Assembly: GCA_947477885.1 (NCBI GenBank)
Contig: CANJUD010000008.1
Coordinates: 85,165-149,164 of the forward strand
From: Bacteroidota bacterium
Lineage (GTDB): Bacteria; Bacteroidota; Bacteroidia; UKL13-3
DNA length: 64,000 nt
Direction: 5' to 3'
Below the pieces are notes generated by a model. The model was not told the origin of the DNA. It did not search any database and saw only the letters and a program-made list of their open reading frames with translations. Positions 25,915-34,560 of the stretch are shown one piece after another; the first letter of the stretch is position 1; each line of letters starts with the position of its first letter. The translations under genes and the position numbers were made by a program.

Positions 25915-26814
25915 ATGAAAAACATCTCAGTTATCGGCTCTGGAACCATGGGAAATGGCATTGTTCACGTATTTGCCCAACACGGTTTCCAAGTTACTAT
26001 GATAGACATTAATCCAGCAGCTTTAGAAAAAGCATTGGCCACTATTGGCAAAAACTTGGACCGCCAAGTTACCAAAGCACTCATTACCGAAGAAGTAAAA
26101 GCACAAACACTTGCCAATATCGCAACCTCAACCGATTTGAAAACTGGTGTTGAAAATGCAGAGTTTGTAATAGAAGCTGCTACTGAAAATGTAGAAGCCA
26201 AATTAAATATATTCAAACAATTAGATGAGTTCACCAAACCAGGTGTAATACTCGCCAGCAACACTTCTTCTATATCTATTACCAAACTTGGTGCTGCCAC
26301 CAAACGCCCTGAGCATGTAATCGGAATGCACTTTATGAACCCAGTGCCTATGATGAAATTGGTAGAGGTTATTGCAGGATTTAAAACAACAAATGAAGTT
26401 ACTAAAACCACAGTGGACCTATGCAAAACATTGGGAAAAATTCCAGTAGCAGTATATGATTACCCAGGCTTTGTGGCCAACAGAATTTTAATGCCCATGA
26501 TTAACGAAGCTATATATACTTTGTATGAAGATGTAGCTGGTGTAGAAGCAATTGATACGGTAATGAAGCTGGGTATGGCTCACCCGATGGGTCCTTTACA
26601 ATTGGCCGATTTTATTGGCCTTGATGTATGTCTCGCTATCCTAAATGTATTATATGAAGGATTCGGAAATCAGAAGTATGCTCCTTGTCCGCTATTGGTT
26701 AAAATGGTAACAGCAGGTCAACTTGGCGTAAAAACCAAAATGGGCTTTTATGATTATACCGGAGAAAGCAAAGAATTGAATACTGCTCCTAACTTTAAGA
26801 AATTGGGAGCATAA
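25915..26814 (+). CDS. hbd: 3-hydroxybutyryl-CoA dehydrogenase
   Basis: NAD(P)-dependent oxidation of 3-hydroxyacyl-CoA to acetoacetyl-CoA, or the reverse. The 299-aa protein has the nucleotide loop VIGSGTMGNGIVHVFAQHGF (residues 5-24), the catalytic HFMNPVPMMKLVEVI near residue 140, and the C-terminal block GFVANRILMPMINEAI followed by VMKLGMAHPMGPLQLADFIG. Length and motifs match the stand-alone short-chain enzyme (Hbd/PaaH type), not the fused FadB. No thiolase or crotonase neighbour is present. Whether it serves butyrate metabolism or aromatic degradation is open. Confidence 0.92.
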   Translation: MKNISVIGSGTMGNGIVHVFAQHGFQVTMIDINPAALEKALATIGKNLDRQVTKALITEEVKAQTLANIATSTDLKTGVENAEFVIEAATENVEAKLNIFKQLDEFTKPGVILASNTSSISITKLGAATKRPEHVIGMHFMNPVPMMKLVEVIAGFKTTNEVTKTTVDLCKTLGKIPVAVYDYPGFVANRILMPMINEAIYTLYEDVAGVEAIDTVMKLGMAHPMGPLQLADFIGLDVCLAILNVLYEGFGNQKYAPCPLLVKMVTAGQLGVKTKMGFYDYTGESKELNTAPNFKKLGA

Positions 26815-26837
26815 TAAAGAGTTAACAGTTAAAAACT

Positions 26838-26885
26838 AAAAGTGAATGGTTGAAAGTGATAAACTACTTTTAATCGTTCACTTTT
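26838..26885 (+). terminator. Intrinsic terminator of hbd
   Basis: Twenty-base arms AAAAGTGAATGGTTGAAAGT (26838-26857) and ACTTTTAATCGTTCACTTTT (26866-26885) pair at 17 of 20 positions, two mismatches being G-U, and are followed by T-rich sequence. It starts 23 bases after the hbd stop. Confidence 0.75.
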
Positions 26886-26945
26886 TTTTGTTTGAAAATT
26901 AATCAATAATCCTTTCAAAATTTACAAGGAATATTTTTGCATCAT

Positions 26946-27003
26946 GCTGAATTTATTTCAGCTTCTCAAAAGTGCGTTCATAGATGCTGAAATAATTTCA
27001 GCA
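26946..27003. repeat. Pair of GCTGAA/TTCAGC palindromes
   Basis: GCTGAATTTATTTCAGC (26946-26962) and TGCTGAAATAATTTCAGCA (26985-27003), the latter a perfect odd palindrome. They lie between hbd and the convergent gene ending at 27044 and may be part of the dispersed palindrome families or a shared transcription end. Confidence 0.6.
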
Positions 27004-27043
27004 AGATGCCGTGTTTTGAATTAAGAAAGAAACTTAGTAATTC

Positions 27044-27598
27044 TTAAGCTTTTTTGGCAACAAGGGAATTTTTGCTTGCCCAAGCATAGGCTCCAAATAA
27101 TATAATAGCTGCAGATCCATTACCTATAAAGCTTTTAAGTAAAAACGGAAGAGCATTGGTGTAGCATAATACCAAACCAGAAATATCTTTTGCATAGGGC
27201 TTGCTATTAAAATCTAATCCTGCAGCCCAAACCATTAAATTCGATACTACAAAAAACAATAAGATAGAAGCGACTGTGCCTATCGCAATATTTTTTATTT
27301 CTACTTTACCCGAGATGCGATGGCCTATAAAAGCACTTACTAAATATATAGCATAGATACCAATATATTCTCCATTGATAAAATAATCGTAATAACTGTC
27401 GCCCATTTTTAGGGCCATCAGCAAATCGCCCATCAACAAACCAGCTAAAGGCAATAGCACGGATCCACGCCAACTCACCCCGATTGCTCCAGCAAAAAGC
27501 GTGATAGCAAGCATAGGTGCATATCCTTCCCAACTGGCAAGACGCATCAAAGAAAGTAAAAGAAAGATAAAGATTGGAGCAACTATTTTATTGTTCAT
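27044..27598 (-). CDS. DUF6580-like integral membrane protein
   Basis: A 184-aa protein starting at ATG 27598 (MNNKIVAPIFIFLLLSLMRL). A longer frame from 27640 only adds a lysine-rich stretch. About five to six hydrophobic helices are seen. Conserved-looking features are the FAGAIGVSWRGSVLLPLAGL loop, the VSNLMVWAAG segment and CYTNALPFLLKSFIGN near the end, which I associate with DUF6580. The overall shape recalls the substrate-binding (S) subunits of ECF vitamin transporters, but that link is inference. A TATTTTTG box on the minus strand at 27638-27645 is a plausible -7 element. Confidence 0.75.
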   Translation of the reverse strand: MNNKIVAPIFIFLLLSLMRLASWEGYAPMLAITLFAGAIGVSWRGSVLLPLAGLLMGDLLMALKMGDSYYDYFINGEYIGIYAIYLVSAFIGHRISGKVEIKNIAIGTVASILLFFVVSNLMVWAAGLDFNSKPYAKDISGLVLCYTNALPFLLKSFIGNGSAAIILFGAYAWASKNSLVAKKA

Positions 27599-27705
27599 GC
27601 GTTTGAATTTTTTAAATTTATTTAATAAATCGGTTTGCAAAAATAAACCATCCGAGGTGAAATGGTTAAATTTGCGGCTCTTAAAAATTATTCACAACCA
27701 ACAAT

Positions 27706-30579
27706 ATGAAAAAATTATTTACGTTACTATGCGGTCTCATTGCATTTGCAGGTGTTATGGCCCAACCAAAACTTATTGAAAAAGTAGATAAGGTTCCTGG
27801 CAAACTCATTATTCCTTACGAAAAATACCAATTGCCCAATGGACTTACTGTAATTGTTCACGAAGATCATTCAAACCCTATAGTTCATGTGGAAGTGACC
27901 TACCACGTTGGATCAGCACGCGAAGTGAAAGACCGCACAGGCTTTGCACACTTCTTTGAGCACATGATGTTTCAAGGCAGTGAACATGTGCAAGATGAAG
28001 AGCATTTTAAAATAGTATCAGGTGCTGGGGGTAATATGAACGGAAGTACCAACCGCGACCGTACCAATTATTTTGAAACATTGCCAGCCAATTATTTGGA
28101 GATGGCCCTATGGCTTGAGAGTGATCGCATGGGATTCTTATTAGATTCTGTTACACAGAAAAAATTTGAAGTACAACGTGCCACCGTTAAAAATGAAAAA
28201 GGACAAAATGTAGAAAATGTTCCTTATGGTATTGTAGAAGAATATGTGAATAATAACCTGTACCCCGAAGGTCATCCTTATAGTTGGACTACCATTGGCT
28301 ATACCGAAGATTTGGATCGTGCCAATGTAGAAGACCTTAAAAACTTTTTTCTTCGCTGGTATGGCCCTAACAATGCTGTTTTAGTTATATCAGGCGATGT
28401 GAAAACTTCAGATGCCATAGCATTGGTCGATAAATATTTTGGCACCATACAATCTTGCCCCAGAGTAAATAAAATGAAAGTAGAACGTGTTATTTTGCCT
28501 GAGCGCAAATTTGTAAATTATGTAGAGAAGGTAAATTTACCTAGATATACTATTGTGTACCCATCGGTAGGTAGTTATAGTAAAGATGAACCCGCTTTGG
28601 ATATTTTAGCTAATATTTTGGGAAGCGGAAACAACTCTATTTTTTATAGATATTTTGAGAAAACAGAAAATGCTCTTGGTGCATTTTGTTATAACCGCAG
28701 TGAAGAATTGGCTGGTGAATTTACATTAGGTATTGTACCCTACCCGCTTACTTCGGTTGACTCAATTGACGCATGGCTAAAAGCTTCATTTGAAGACCTA
28801 GAAAAAAATGGCGTGAGCGATGAAGCCATGGAGCGCGCAAAATCTCAATTCCTCACACAACTTATTGGTAGCATAGAAAGTGTTGCAGGAAAATCAACCT
28901 ATCTTAATTATTGGAGTATGTTTTTAAATAAACCTTTTAATATGCAAGACGAAATCGATCGTTATAAGAACGTGACAAAAGAACAAGTAATGGCCGCTTA
29001 TAATAATTATATAAAAAGCAAACCTGCGGTGTGGGTTATTACGCAACCAAAATATAGCAATGATGAAGAAAAGAAAAAAACTGACGTTATAGCAGATATA
29101 AAACATATTGAAGCACCAAATGAATATAATAGTCTCTCCTACAAAAGACCCGTTGATAATTTCGACCGCAGCAAACATCCCATTCCTGGTGAAGTTAAAA
29201 GTGTACAATTCCCCAATATATATGATGTGAAATTTGATAATGGATTACGTGTAGCAGGAACTGTTAATACTGAAGTGCCACTAGTATATATGCAACTTAC
29301 TATAAAAGGTGGTGAGTTACACGATATGAATGATCTGAAAAAAATCGGGCTGAGCGGTGTTACCGCTGAGTTGATGAATGAAGGCACACAAAAATACACA
29401 AGCGAAGAATTTAGTGCCGCTCTAGAGAAAGTAGGTGGCAGTATTCGCGTTTCATCGGGCAGTGAAGAAATGAATATATTTTTGCAGTGTCGTGCCGAAA
29501 ATATAGATGCCACATTAAAATTATTTGAAGAAAGATTACTTCACACGAAATTCGACAAAAACGATTTTAAGCGTATTGTTAAAAGTGATATACAGCAATC
29601 GAAAGGTATTGACTATAATTCAAACGCCATGTCGCAATTGGCTTTTGGTAAATTGATGTTCGGCAGCAATCCTTACGGCTTATTTGCCACAGAAAAAAAC
29701 TACAAAAGCATAACAATAGAAGATGTAACTAACTATTATAATAATAATTTATCTCCTTCAATCAGCAGCCTTATTATAGTGGGAAGTATTGGACAAGAAG
29801 AAATGATTCCCAAATTAGGATTCCTGAAAGAATGGGCAGCTAAAACCGTTACCATTCCGAGTGCTGGAGAATTTTATGAAACGGAGGGCACCAAAATATA
29901 TTTGGTCGACAAATCGGAAGCTCCGCAAAGTTCTATTGTAATTGGATTTTCATCAGATAAATATTCTTCTACTGGAAATTTCTTTAAAAACAATATAATG
30001 AATTTCCAATTAGGCGGTAGTTTTAATAGCCGCTTGAACCAAGATATTCGTGAAGACAAAGGCTATACTTATGGTATCCGTAGCGGTTTTAATTTCAACA
30101 ATTATATGGGTTATTATACCATTGGATGTTCGGTTCGTGGCACAGCTACTGACAGTGCTTTGGATGAAATAATGAAAGTAGTAAAAAACTACAAAATAAA
30201 TGGACCCACCGATGAAGAAGTTGCATTTACCCGCAGCTCAATGCTCAATGCTCGACAAATGCGTTATGAAACTTCTGGCTCAATGGCATCATTTATTAGT
30301 AATATGCTTAACTATGGAATCACTGCCGATGTATTAAAAGAACAAGAAAAAATCATTTCAACTATTAGCAAATCAGAACTTGCAACGCTAGCCAAAGACA
30401 ATCTAAAAACCGACAAAATGGTTATTATGATTGTGGGCGATAAAGACTCTTTGAAAAAGCGTTTAGAAAAATTAAATTTAGGCGAAGTAAAAGTGTATAA
30501 CAGTACCAATGACGTGCAGTTTAATATTAAAAATCGAGTGGTACTGCCTACCATGGAAAAGAAATTTCCAAGACAATAG
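27706..30579 (+). CDS. M16-family zinc metallopeptidase (periplasmic)
   Basis: A 957-aa secreted peptidase with a signal peptide ending VMAQ. The first half has the inverted zinc motif HFFEH (residues 82-86) and the distal glutamate in VKNEKGQNVEN (about residue 164). The second half (about 500-957) is the usual inactive clamshell partner, recognisable by EDKGYTYGIRSGF, the RxxxYG/S-type substrate site. Single-chain double-domain M16 enzymes of this length degrade peptides. TAAATTTG at 27667-27674 is the likely -7 box. The gene ends in a strong terminator. Confidence 0.93.
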   Translation: MKKLFTLLCGLIAFAGVMAQPKLIEKVDKVPGKLIIPYEKYQLPNGLTVIVHEDHSNPIVHVEVTYHVGSAREVKDRTGFAHFFEHMMFQGSEHVQDEEHFKIVSGAGGNMNGSTNRDRTNYFETLPANYLEMALWLESDRMGFLLDSVTQKKFEVQRATVKNEKGQNVENVPYGIVEEYVNNNLYPEGHPYSWTTIGYTEDLDRANVEDLKNFFLRWYGPNNAVLVISGDVKTSDAIALVDKYFGTIQSCPRVNKMKVERVILPERKFVNYVEKVNLPRYTIVYPSVGSYSKDEPALDILANILGSGNNSIFYRYFEKTENALGAFCYNRSEELAGEFTLGIVPYPLTSVDSIDAWLKASFEDLEKNGVSDEAMERAKSQFLTQLIGSIESVAGKSTYLNYWSMFLNKPFNMQDEIDRYKNVTKEQVMAAYNNYIKSKPAVWVITQPKYSNDEEKKKTDVIADIKHIEAPNEYNSLSYKRPVDNFDRSKHPIPGEVKSVQFPNIYDVKFDNGLRVAGTVNTEVPLVYMQLTIKGGELHDMNDLKKIGLSGVTAELMNEGTQKYTSEEFSAALEKVGGSIRVSSGSEEMNIFLQCRAENIDATLKLFEERLLHTKFDKNDFKRIVKSDIQQSKGIDYNSNAMSQLAFGKLMFGSNPYGLFATEKNYKSITIEDVTNYYNNNLSPSISSLIIVGSIGQEEMIPKLGFLKEWAAKTVTIPSAGEFYETEGTKIYLVDKSEAPQSSIVIGFSSDKYSSTGNFFKNNIMNFQLGGSFNSRLNQDIREDKGYTYGIRSGFNFNNYMGYYTIGCSVRGTATDSALDEIMKVVKNYKINGPTDEEVAFTRSSMLNARQMRYETSGSMASFISNMLNYGITADVLKEQEKIISTISKSELATLAKDNLKTDKMVIMIVGDKDSLKKRLEKLNLGEVKVYNSTNDVQFNIKNRVVLPTMEKKFPRQ

Positions 30580-30601
30580 TATTATATTAACTAAATATAA
30601 T

Positions 30602-30641
30602 AAAAAAGTCCCTGATGTTTTGAAGCACCAGGGACTTTTTT
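30602..30641 (+). terminator. Intrinsic terminator of the M16 peptidase gene
   Basis: Arms AAAAAAGTCCCTG (30602-30614) and CAGGGACTTTTTT (30629-30641) pair perfectly around a 14-base loop, 23 bases after the stop, and work in either direction. Confidence 0.88.
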
Positions 30642-30717
30642 ATTATATAATTATATTACATCCAAGTAATCATAAACCGCGTAAACTCGGCTTTTAAATC
30701 TTTATATAATTTAGCGA

Positions 30718-30987
30718 ATGATGCTGCACGTTCATGCATATTTTCAATTTAAGAACGATGAAAAAGTTGTTTTTGGTTTTGTGATACAAGACACCAAAGA
30801 AGAACTTGCAACAGTGGGTGTAAAATTTGATATGATTGATAGTTTTTATTCCGATTTTATTAAAGCTGCAGATAAAAGAACTGTGTCAAAATCTATCCAC
30901 TCGAAAAAAGGAGATATAAGTTTTATAAAAAGCGATTTCTCTTATTTGGATACAGAAACAAAAGTAGAAATATATGATATAGTTTGA
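30718..30987 (+). CDS. Hypothetical 89-aa protein
   Basis: Soluble, charged small protein beginning MMLHVHAYFQFKNDEKVVFG. No signal peptide, membrane helix or known motif. Predicted alternating strands and helices (VVFGFVIQDTKEELATVGVK, KAADKRTVSKSIHSKKGDIS) look like a genuine small domain. It stands alone between the M16 terminator and a repeat-rich gap. It could start at either of two adjacent ATG codons. Kept as a gene on coding character only. Confidence 0.5.
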   Translation: MMLHVHAYFQFKNDEKVVFGFVIQDTKEELATVGVKFDMIDSFYSDFIKAADKRTVSKSIHSKKGDISFIKSDFSYLDTETKVEIYDIV

Positions 30988-31104
30988 AAGACTAAAAATT
31001 ACTCTTAGACTTCGCTCAGGGTGGCAAGGGGTATCGGGTATAAAGACAAAAGTATAAAGTATATAGTACCGATAGCCATCAGTATTTTCGCTATTTATGC
31101 TAGA

Positions 31105-31179
31105 CTGCGCAGCCGCGTGAGGGATAGAAGCCGGCACGCAGTAAGGCGGATAGCCCGGCCCCGCTTCGGGGACACGCCC
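31105..31179 (+). repeat. GC-rich interspersed element
   Basis: An abruptly GC-rich block in AT-rich DNA. It reads GCGTGAGGGATAGAAGCC, then GGCGGATAGCCCGGC, and closes with the hairpin CCCCG-CTT-CGGGG (31159-31171) and ACACGCCC. I recognise sequences of the GTGAGGGAT...AGCCCGGCC kind as recurring between genes in Bacteroidota genomes. It has no open frame of note and a potential for stable RNA structure. Confidence 0.55.
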
Positions 31180-31190
31180 AAAAATAGAAG

Positions 31191-31352
31191 AAAGAATAAA
31201 GATTAAAGACGAAAGATTAAAGACTTAGTACCAGTCAGCTAAAGCCAGACGGCAACAATATGCAATATTAGATTACAAAAGCCCTCTTGTCTTTTGTCCT
31301 TTGTCTTTCGTCTTTGTACTTGATACTAGATACTAGCTACTTGATACTATAC
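31191..31352. repeat. Dispersed word repeats upstream of rnpB terminator
   Basis: Contains AATAAAGATTAAAGACGAAA with AGATTAAAGAC (31196-31227), and the inverted partners GTCTTTTGTCCTTTGTCTTT and CGTCTTTG (31289-31316). These are followed by TACTTGATACTAGATACTAG and CTACTTGATACTA to 31350. With the GC-rich element this fills the 373-base gap 30988-31361, in which no gene is seen. Confidence 0.7.
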
Positions 31353-31361
31353 TAAAAAAAA

Positions 31362-31724
31362 GGCAAGCCTATAAGCCGGGTTCTGTGTACTCCTGTCATT
31401 AATCTAGGATTGCTGTTGCCAACAACCTCGTGCAGCCTACCCTCCCCTGTGTGCTCATTTGCATGAGCCGCCGCAGCGGGCCGCTGCTTACGGGGGTTTA
31501 TTTGGCCTTGCAACCCATAAGGTTTGTAATGCCCCGCAATGTCGCCACGCGGGCGGTGGGCCCTTACCCCGCCATTTCACCCTTACCTGTATTTGCATAC
31601 AGGCGGTTTATTTTCTGCTACACTATCTGTTACCTTACGGTACCTCTCTGTTAAAGAGTATGGTGCCCTATGTTGCCCGGACTTTCCTCTCCGACGAATC
31701 GGAGCGACAGGACAGCTTGCCTTG
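31362..31724 (-). ncRNA. rnpB: RNase P RNA (bacterial type A)
   Basis: Catalytic RNA that matures tRNA 5' ends. On the minus strand the 5' side carries GAGGAAAGTCCGGGCAACAT (universal CR-I/P4 strand) and the 3' side ACAGAACCCGGCTTATAGGC (CR-V). The P1 helix is visible as GGCAAGC at 31721-31715 and GCTTGCC at 31368-31362, followed by eight T at 31361-31354, the terminator. Total about 363 nt, normal for the family. A promoter with both elements lies immediately upstream. Open frames on the plus strand over this stretch are shadows. Confidence 0.96.
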
Positions 31725-31727
31725 GTG

Positions 31728-31760
31728 CAAAAGTAGCCTATCATAGCGTGGCGGGCAAAA
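31728..31760 (-). promoter_or_regulatory. rnpB promoter
   Basis: On the minus strand TTTTG (31760-31756), a 20-base spacer, then TACTTTTG (31735-31728). This is a full match to the Bacteroidota TTG-N-TAnnTTTG promoter, and it places the transcript start at the first bases of the RNase P P1 helix. Confidence 0.85.
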
Positions 31761-31816
31761 TAAAAATAGCAGCGATGTTTTGGAACTAACTGCTTTGTAT
31801 TTAATTTGCAAGCCTA

Positions 31817-32827
31817 ATGCTTACTGTCCCTCAAATAAACTATCTCAATATTTTACTCATGATATTATCAGCAGCAGTGGCTGTGGTAATACCTTTTGAG
31901 CTTTTCCTTTTCTCTTATGCCGTGCTCGGGCCTTTGCATTACTTAACTGAAATATCGTGGTTGCAGAAAAAAGGATTTTATATAAAAGGCAAATACGATT
32001 ATATTATTTTATTGGTACTGGGTTTGCTGGTGTCAATTGTTTTTTTAAATCCTGATAATAAATCACTACAAACAATCTCAGGTCAGAACTATGTTTTTGC
32101 AGCTTTTATTGTAGGTATTGCCCTGTTATTTATTCGAACATGGTATTTGAAAATATTTGTTGCAGCAATGGCTGTATTGGTTGGTTTTATGATACAGGAC
32201 AATTATTTTTATATTATGTTTTTTGCTATATTTTTACCTACACTTATCCATGTTTATATATTCACAGGTTTGTTTGTAATACATGGTGCACTTAAAAGTA
32301 AAAGTGTATCAGGCTATATATCGATGGTGGTATTTATATTTTGTACACTTTCCTGTTTTTTGATTGGTGTTGATGGAGACAATGTAATAAGTTTGAAACT
32401 ACAAAAAATATATGATTCATTTATGGGAATGAGCAGGGGGATAATTACTTTCTTTGGTATTGATGGACATACACAGGATATGGGAGATTTTAATGCAATA
32501 GATTCCAAGTATCTTTTCTTTGGTGAAAAACCTGTTATGCTAATGCGTTTTATCGCCTTTGCCTATACCTATCATTACCTCAATTGGTTCTCGAAAACAA
32601 GCATTATTAAATGGCATGAAGTTACCGCCCTTCGATTGATGATTATTGTAACGATTTGGATATTTTCGGTATTCTTATATTTTATGGACTATAACAAAGG
32701 ACTAAAAGTATTATACTTTTTAAGTATGGTGCATGTGTTCTTAGAATTCCCACTAAATTTACGAAGCTTTACAGGCATTGGTGAAGAAATAAAAGGACGA
32801 TTTAGCAGTAAGAAAATATCAACATAA
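31817..32827 (+). CDS. Polytopic membrane protein of unknown function
   Basis: A 336-aa protein with about nine hydrophobic helices. Polar residues inside or at the edge of helices stand out: SYAVLGPLHYLTEISWL near residue 32, FLPTLIHVYIFTGLFVIHGA near 140, and FAYTYHYLNWFSKTSIIKWH near 255. The scattered membrane histidines recall the Brp/Blh carotene-cleaving dioxygenases, but the family motifs are not convincing and I do not name it so. A TTG-N19-TAATTTG promoter (31780-31808) precedes it closely. It is followed 13 bases later by a rhomboid protease gene, so an operon is likely. Confidence 0.8.
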   Translation: MLTVPQINYLNILLMILSAAVAVVIPFELFLFSYAVLGPLHYLTEISWLQKKGFYIKGKYDYIILLVLGLLVSIVFLNPDNKSLQTISGQNYVFAAFIVGIALLFIRTWYLKIFVAAMAVLVGFMIQDNYFYIMFFAIFLPTLIHVYIFTGLFVIHGALKSKSVSGYISMVVFIFCTLSCFLIGVDGDNVISLKLQKIYDSFMGMSRGIITFFGIDGHTQDMGDFNAIDSKYLFFGEKPVMLMRFIAFAYTYHYLNWFSKTSIIKWHEVTALRLMIIVTIWIFSVFLYFMDYNKGLKVLYFLSMVHVFLEFPLNLRSFTGIGEEIKGRFSSKKIST

Positions 32828-32840
32828 TAATATAATATTT

Positions 32841-33458
32841 ATGCATTTTAGTATTACAATTGCCATTATCATTGTTACCGCATTAACTAGCATCTCGGCT
32901 TTCAGCAATCAAACGTTGTTGAACAAAATGATGTTCAACGCTTATATGGTAAAACACCGCCGAGAATGGTGGCGTTTTTTCACCTCAGGTTTTGTACATG
33001 CCGATTATATACATTTGGCACTGAACATGTTTGTATTATATAGTTTTGGTACTTATTTAGAAAGTGCATATGTCGAATTTTTTAATACGAATGCACCTAT
33101 TTATTTTATCGTATTATATTTTCTTTCTCTCGTAGCATGCGAGGTAACAAGCTACCGCAAGAATGTAGACAATGTGCATTACAATTCATTAGGAGCATCG
33201 GGTGCAGTATCGGCAGTAGTATTTGCTTGCATTATTATAGAACCATTCTCGCAACTATCAGTATATGGCATTAAAATGCCTGCTGTTATATATGGACTAT
33301 TATATCTTTCTTTGGAGTTTTATCTCAATAAAACCAAACGTACCAATATCAATCACACCGCACATATTGAAGGAGCCTTGTTTGGAATTGCCTTTACCCT
33401 AATTACCAAGCCTGCTTTGTTTTCTAATTTTATTGAGCAAGTGAAGAACCATTTTTGA
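32841..33458 (+). CDS. Rhomboid-family intramembrane serine protease
   Basis: Cleaves transmembrane segments within the bilayer. The 205-aa protein has six hydrophobic helices. The catalytic serine lies in LGASGAVSAVVFA and the histidine in INHTAHIEGALFGIAF. The upstream HADYIHLALNMFVLYSFG contains the H-x-x-x-N oxyanion motif of helix 2. The REWWRFFTSGFVH opening is typical. It is in an apparent operon with the preceding nine-helix protein, which could be a substrate or partner (inference). Confidence 0.92.
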   Translation: MHFSITIAIIIVTALTSISAFSNQTLLNKMMFNAYMVKHRREWWRFFTSGFVHADYIHLALNMFVLYSFGTYLESAYVEFFNTNAPIYFIVLYFLSLVACEVTSYRKNVDNVHYNSLGASGAVSAVVFACIIIEPFSQLSVYGIKMPAVIYGLLYLSLEFYLNKTKRTNINHTAHIEGALFGIAFTLITKPALFSNFIEQVKNHF

Positions 33459-33485
33459 TGCACGATTTACGATTTAGGATTTACG

Positions 33486-33503
33486 TCCCGATAGATATCG
33501 GGA
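33486..33503. repeat. Palindromic REP-like word, copy 2
   Basis: TCCCGATA-GA-TATCGGGA, followed by TTGCTGACGCCTGATTCA; the flanks repeat ACGATTTAGGATTTACG before it and AACAATTAACAATTAATAAT after it. Related to the copies at 18950-18971 and 57240-57257. Confidence 0.8.
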
Positions 33504-33636
33504 TTGCTGACGCCTGATTCATCATTAACAATTAACAATTAATAATTGCCCGTTCGTAATTGATTTAGGTCGATACAGCCCTAGCTATTCACACATTGTG
33601 CAAAACTGCGGAAAGGCTTGGTGCTTATTTGTTTGT

Positions 33637-33644
33637 TAATTTTG
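33637..33644 (+). promoter_or_regulatory. Bacteroidota -7 promoter box
   Basis: TAATTTTG, 21 bases before the ATG at 33666, with a TTG at 33618-33620 and a 16-base spacer, just below the usual spacing. Confidence 0.6.
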
Positions 33645-33665
33645 CGTAAACAAAAAGAATACGCT

Positions 33666-34559
33666 ATGCACAATAAAATTATCTTATATATACTTCTACT
33701 TTTTTCGTCTAAATATATAACAGCTCAAACAGCCGACTTCTATCTGGGTTTGGGCGAAAACATGGAGAAGGGTACTAAAAACAGGAATGTTCCCTATCGT
33801 TTAGATTCGGCATTGTATTATTATAGATATGTACTTGACAACTATCCAACCTTTAAGCAAGAGTGCTCTAGAGCGATGTATCGCATTGCAGGGGTGTTGG
33901 AAAAAGATAGTATCAATGAATCAATTAGTTGGTATAATCGGATTATTACTTCTTCCAATGTAAATGATAGAGATAAGGGAATGGAGGTAATGGAAGTGTA
34001 TGCCAACTACCGCCACAATTCTTGCTTACGTATGGCCACATTATATAATCGCAAACGCAATTACGATGAAGCATTGCAATGGCTGTATAATGCCCAATAT
34101 ATATACAAATATGATACTGACATTGGTACTGCATTTGAAAATAAAATGGTATCAATTGCCACGGTGAAATTTGAGTGTTATAAAAGTTTAGATTATCAAG
34201 ATAGTGCGGTATACGCTTTAGTTCACAAACTTTTAGATATTGATGTGAGGTACTACTTACCAAACATGGACGAATTGAAAAATAATACTGTTGACCACTA
34301 TACCAAATTAGCAAAAATTGCCATCAAATATATTGAACAAACTAGGGGGAAAGACGAGTTTAAACTGGCATTTAATCTTGCACTAAAAAAAATAAAAGTT
34401 AAAAAAGACAAAGAACGTAAAGGTGAAAAATTAACTTATGCCACCTTTAAATTATATAATATCGAATATAAAATTCGCTCCTCAAAACCTAAGCACAGAA
34501 AAGTAGAGTTCATGAACGATATTATGCAAACTGCTTTTTATATTTTGTTGCAAGAGTAA
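33666..34559 (+). CDS. Secreted helical-repeat protein of unknown function
   Basis: A 297-aa protein starting at ATG 33666, where MHNKIILYILLLFSSKYITA gives a signal peptide cleaved near AQT. The frame from 33618 would begin before the likely transcript start. The mature part is made of helix pairs resembling degenerate TPRs: RLDSALYYYRYVLDNYP, AMYRIAGVLEKDSINESISW and NYDEALQWLYNAQYIYK. The C-terminus is lysine-rich. The hscB start is one base after its stop, so the two share a transcript, though their roles seem unrelated. Confidence 0.78.
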   Translation: MHNKIILYILLLFSSKYITAQTADFYLGLGENMEKGTKNRNVPYRLDSALYYYRYVLDNYPTFKQECSRAMYRIAGVLEKDSINESISWYNRIITSSNVNDRDKGMEVMEVYANYRHNSCLRMATLYNRKRNYDEALQWLYNAQYIYKYDTDIGTAFENKMVSIATVKFECYKSLDYQDSAVYALVHKLLDIDVRYYLPNMDELKNNTVDHYTKLAKIAIKYIEQTRGKDEFKLAFNLALKKIKVKKDKERKGEKLTYATFKLYNIEYKIRSSKPKHRKVEFMNDIMQTAFYILLQE

Positions 34560-34560
34560 G

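Noticed and set aside
31430..31746. Three overlapping plus-strand open frames of 65-95 codons
   Set aside because: They lie wholly within the minus-strand RNase P RNA, whose conserved blocks and P1 helix explain the sequence.
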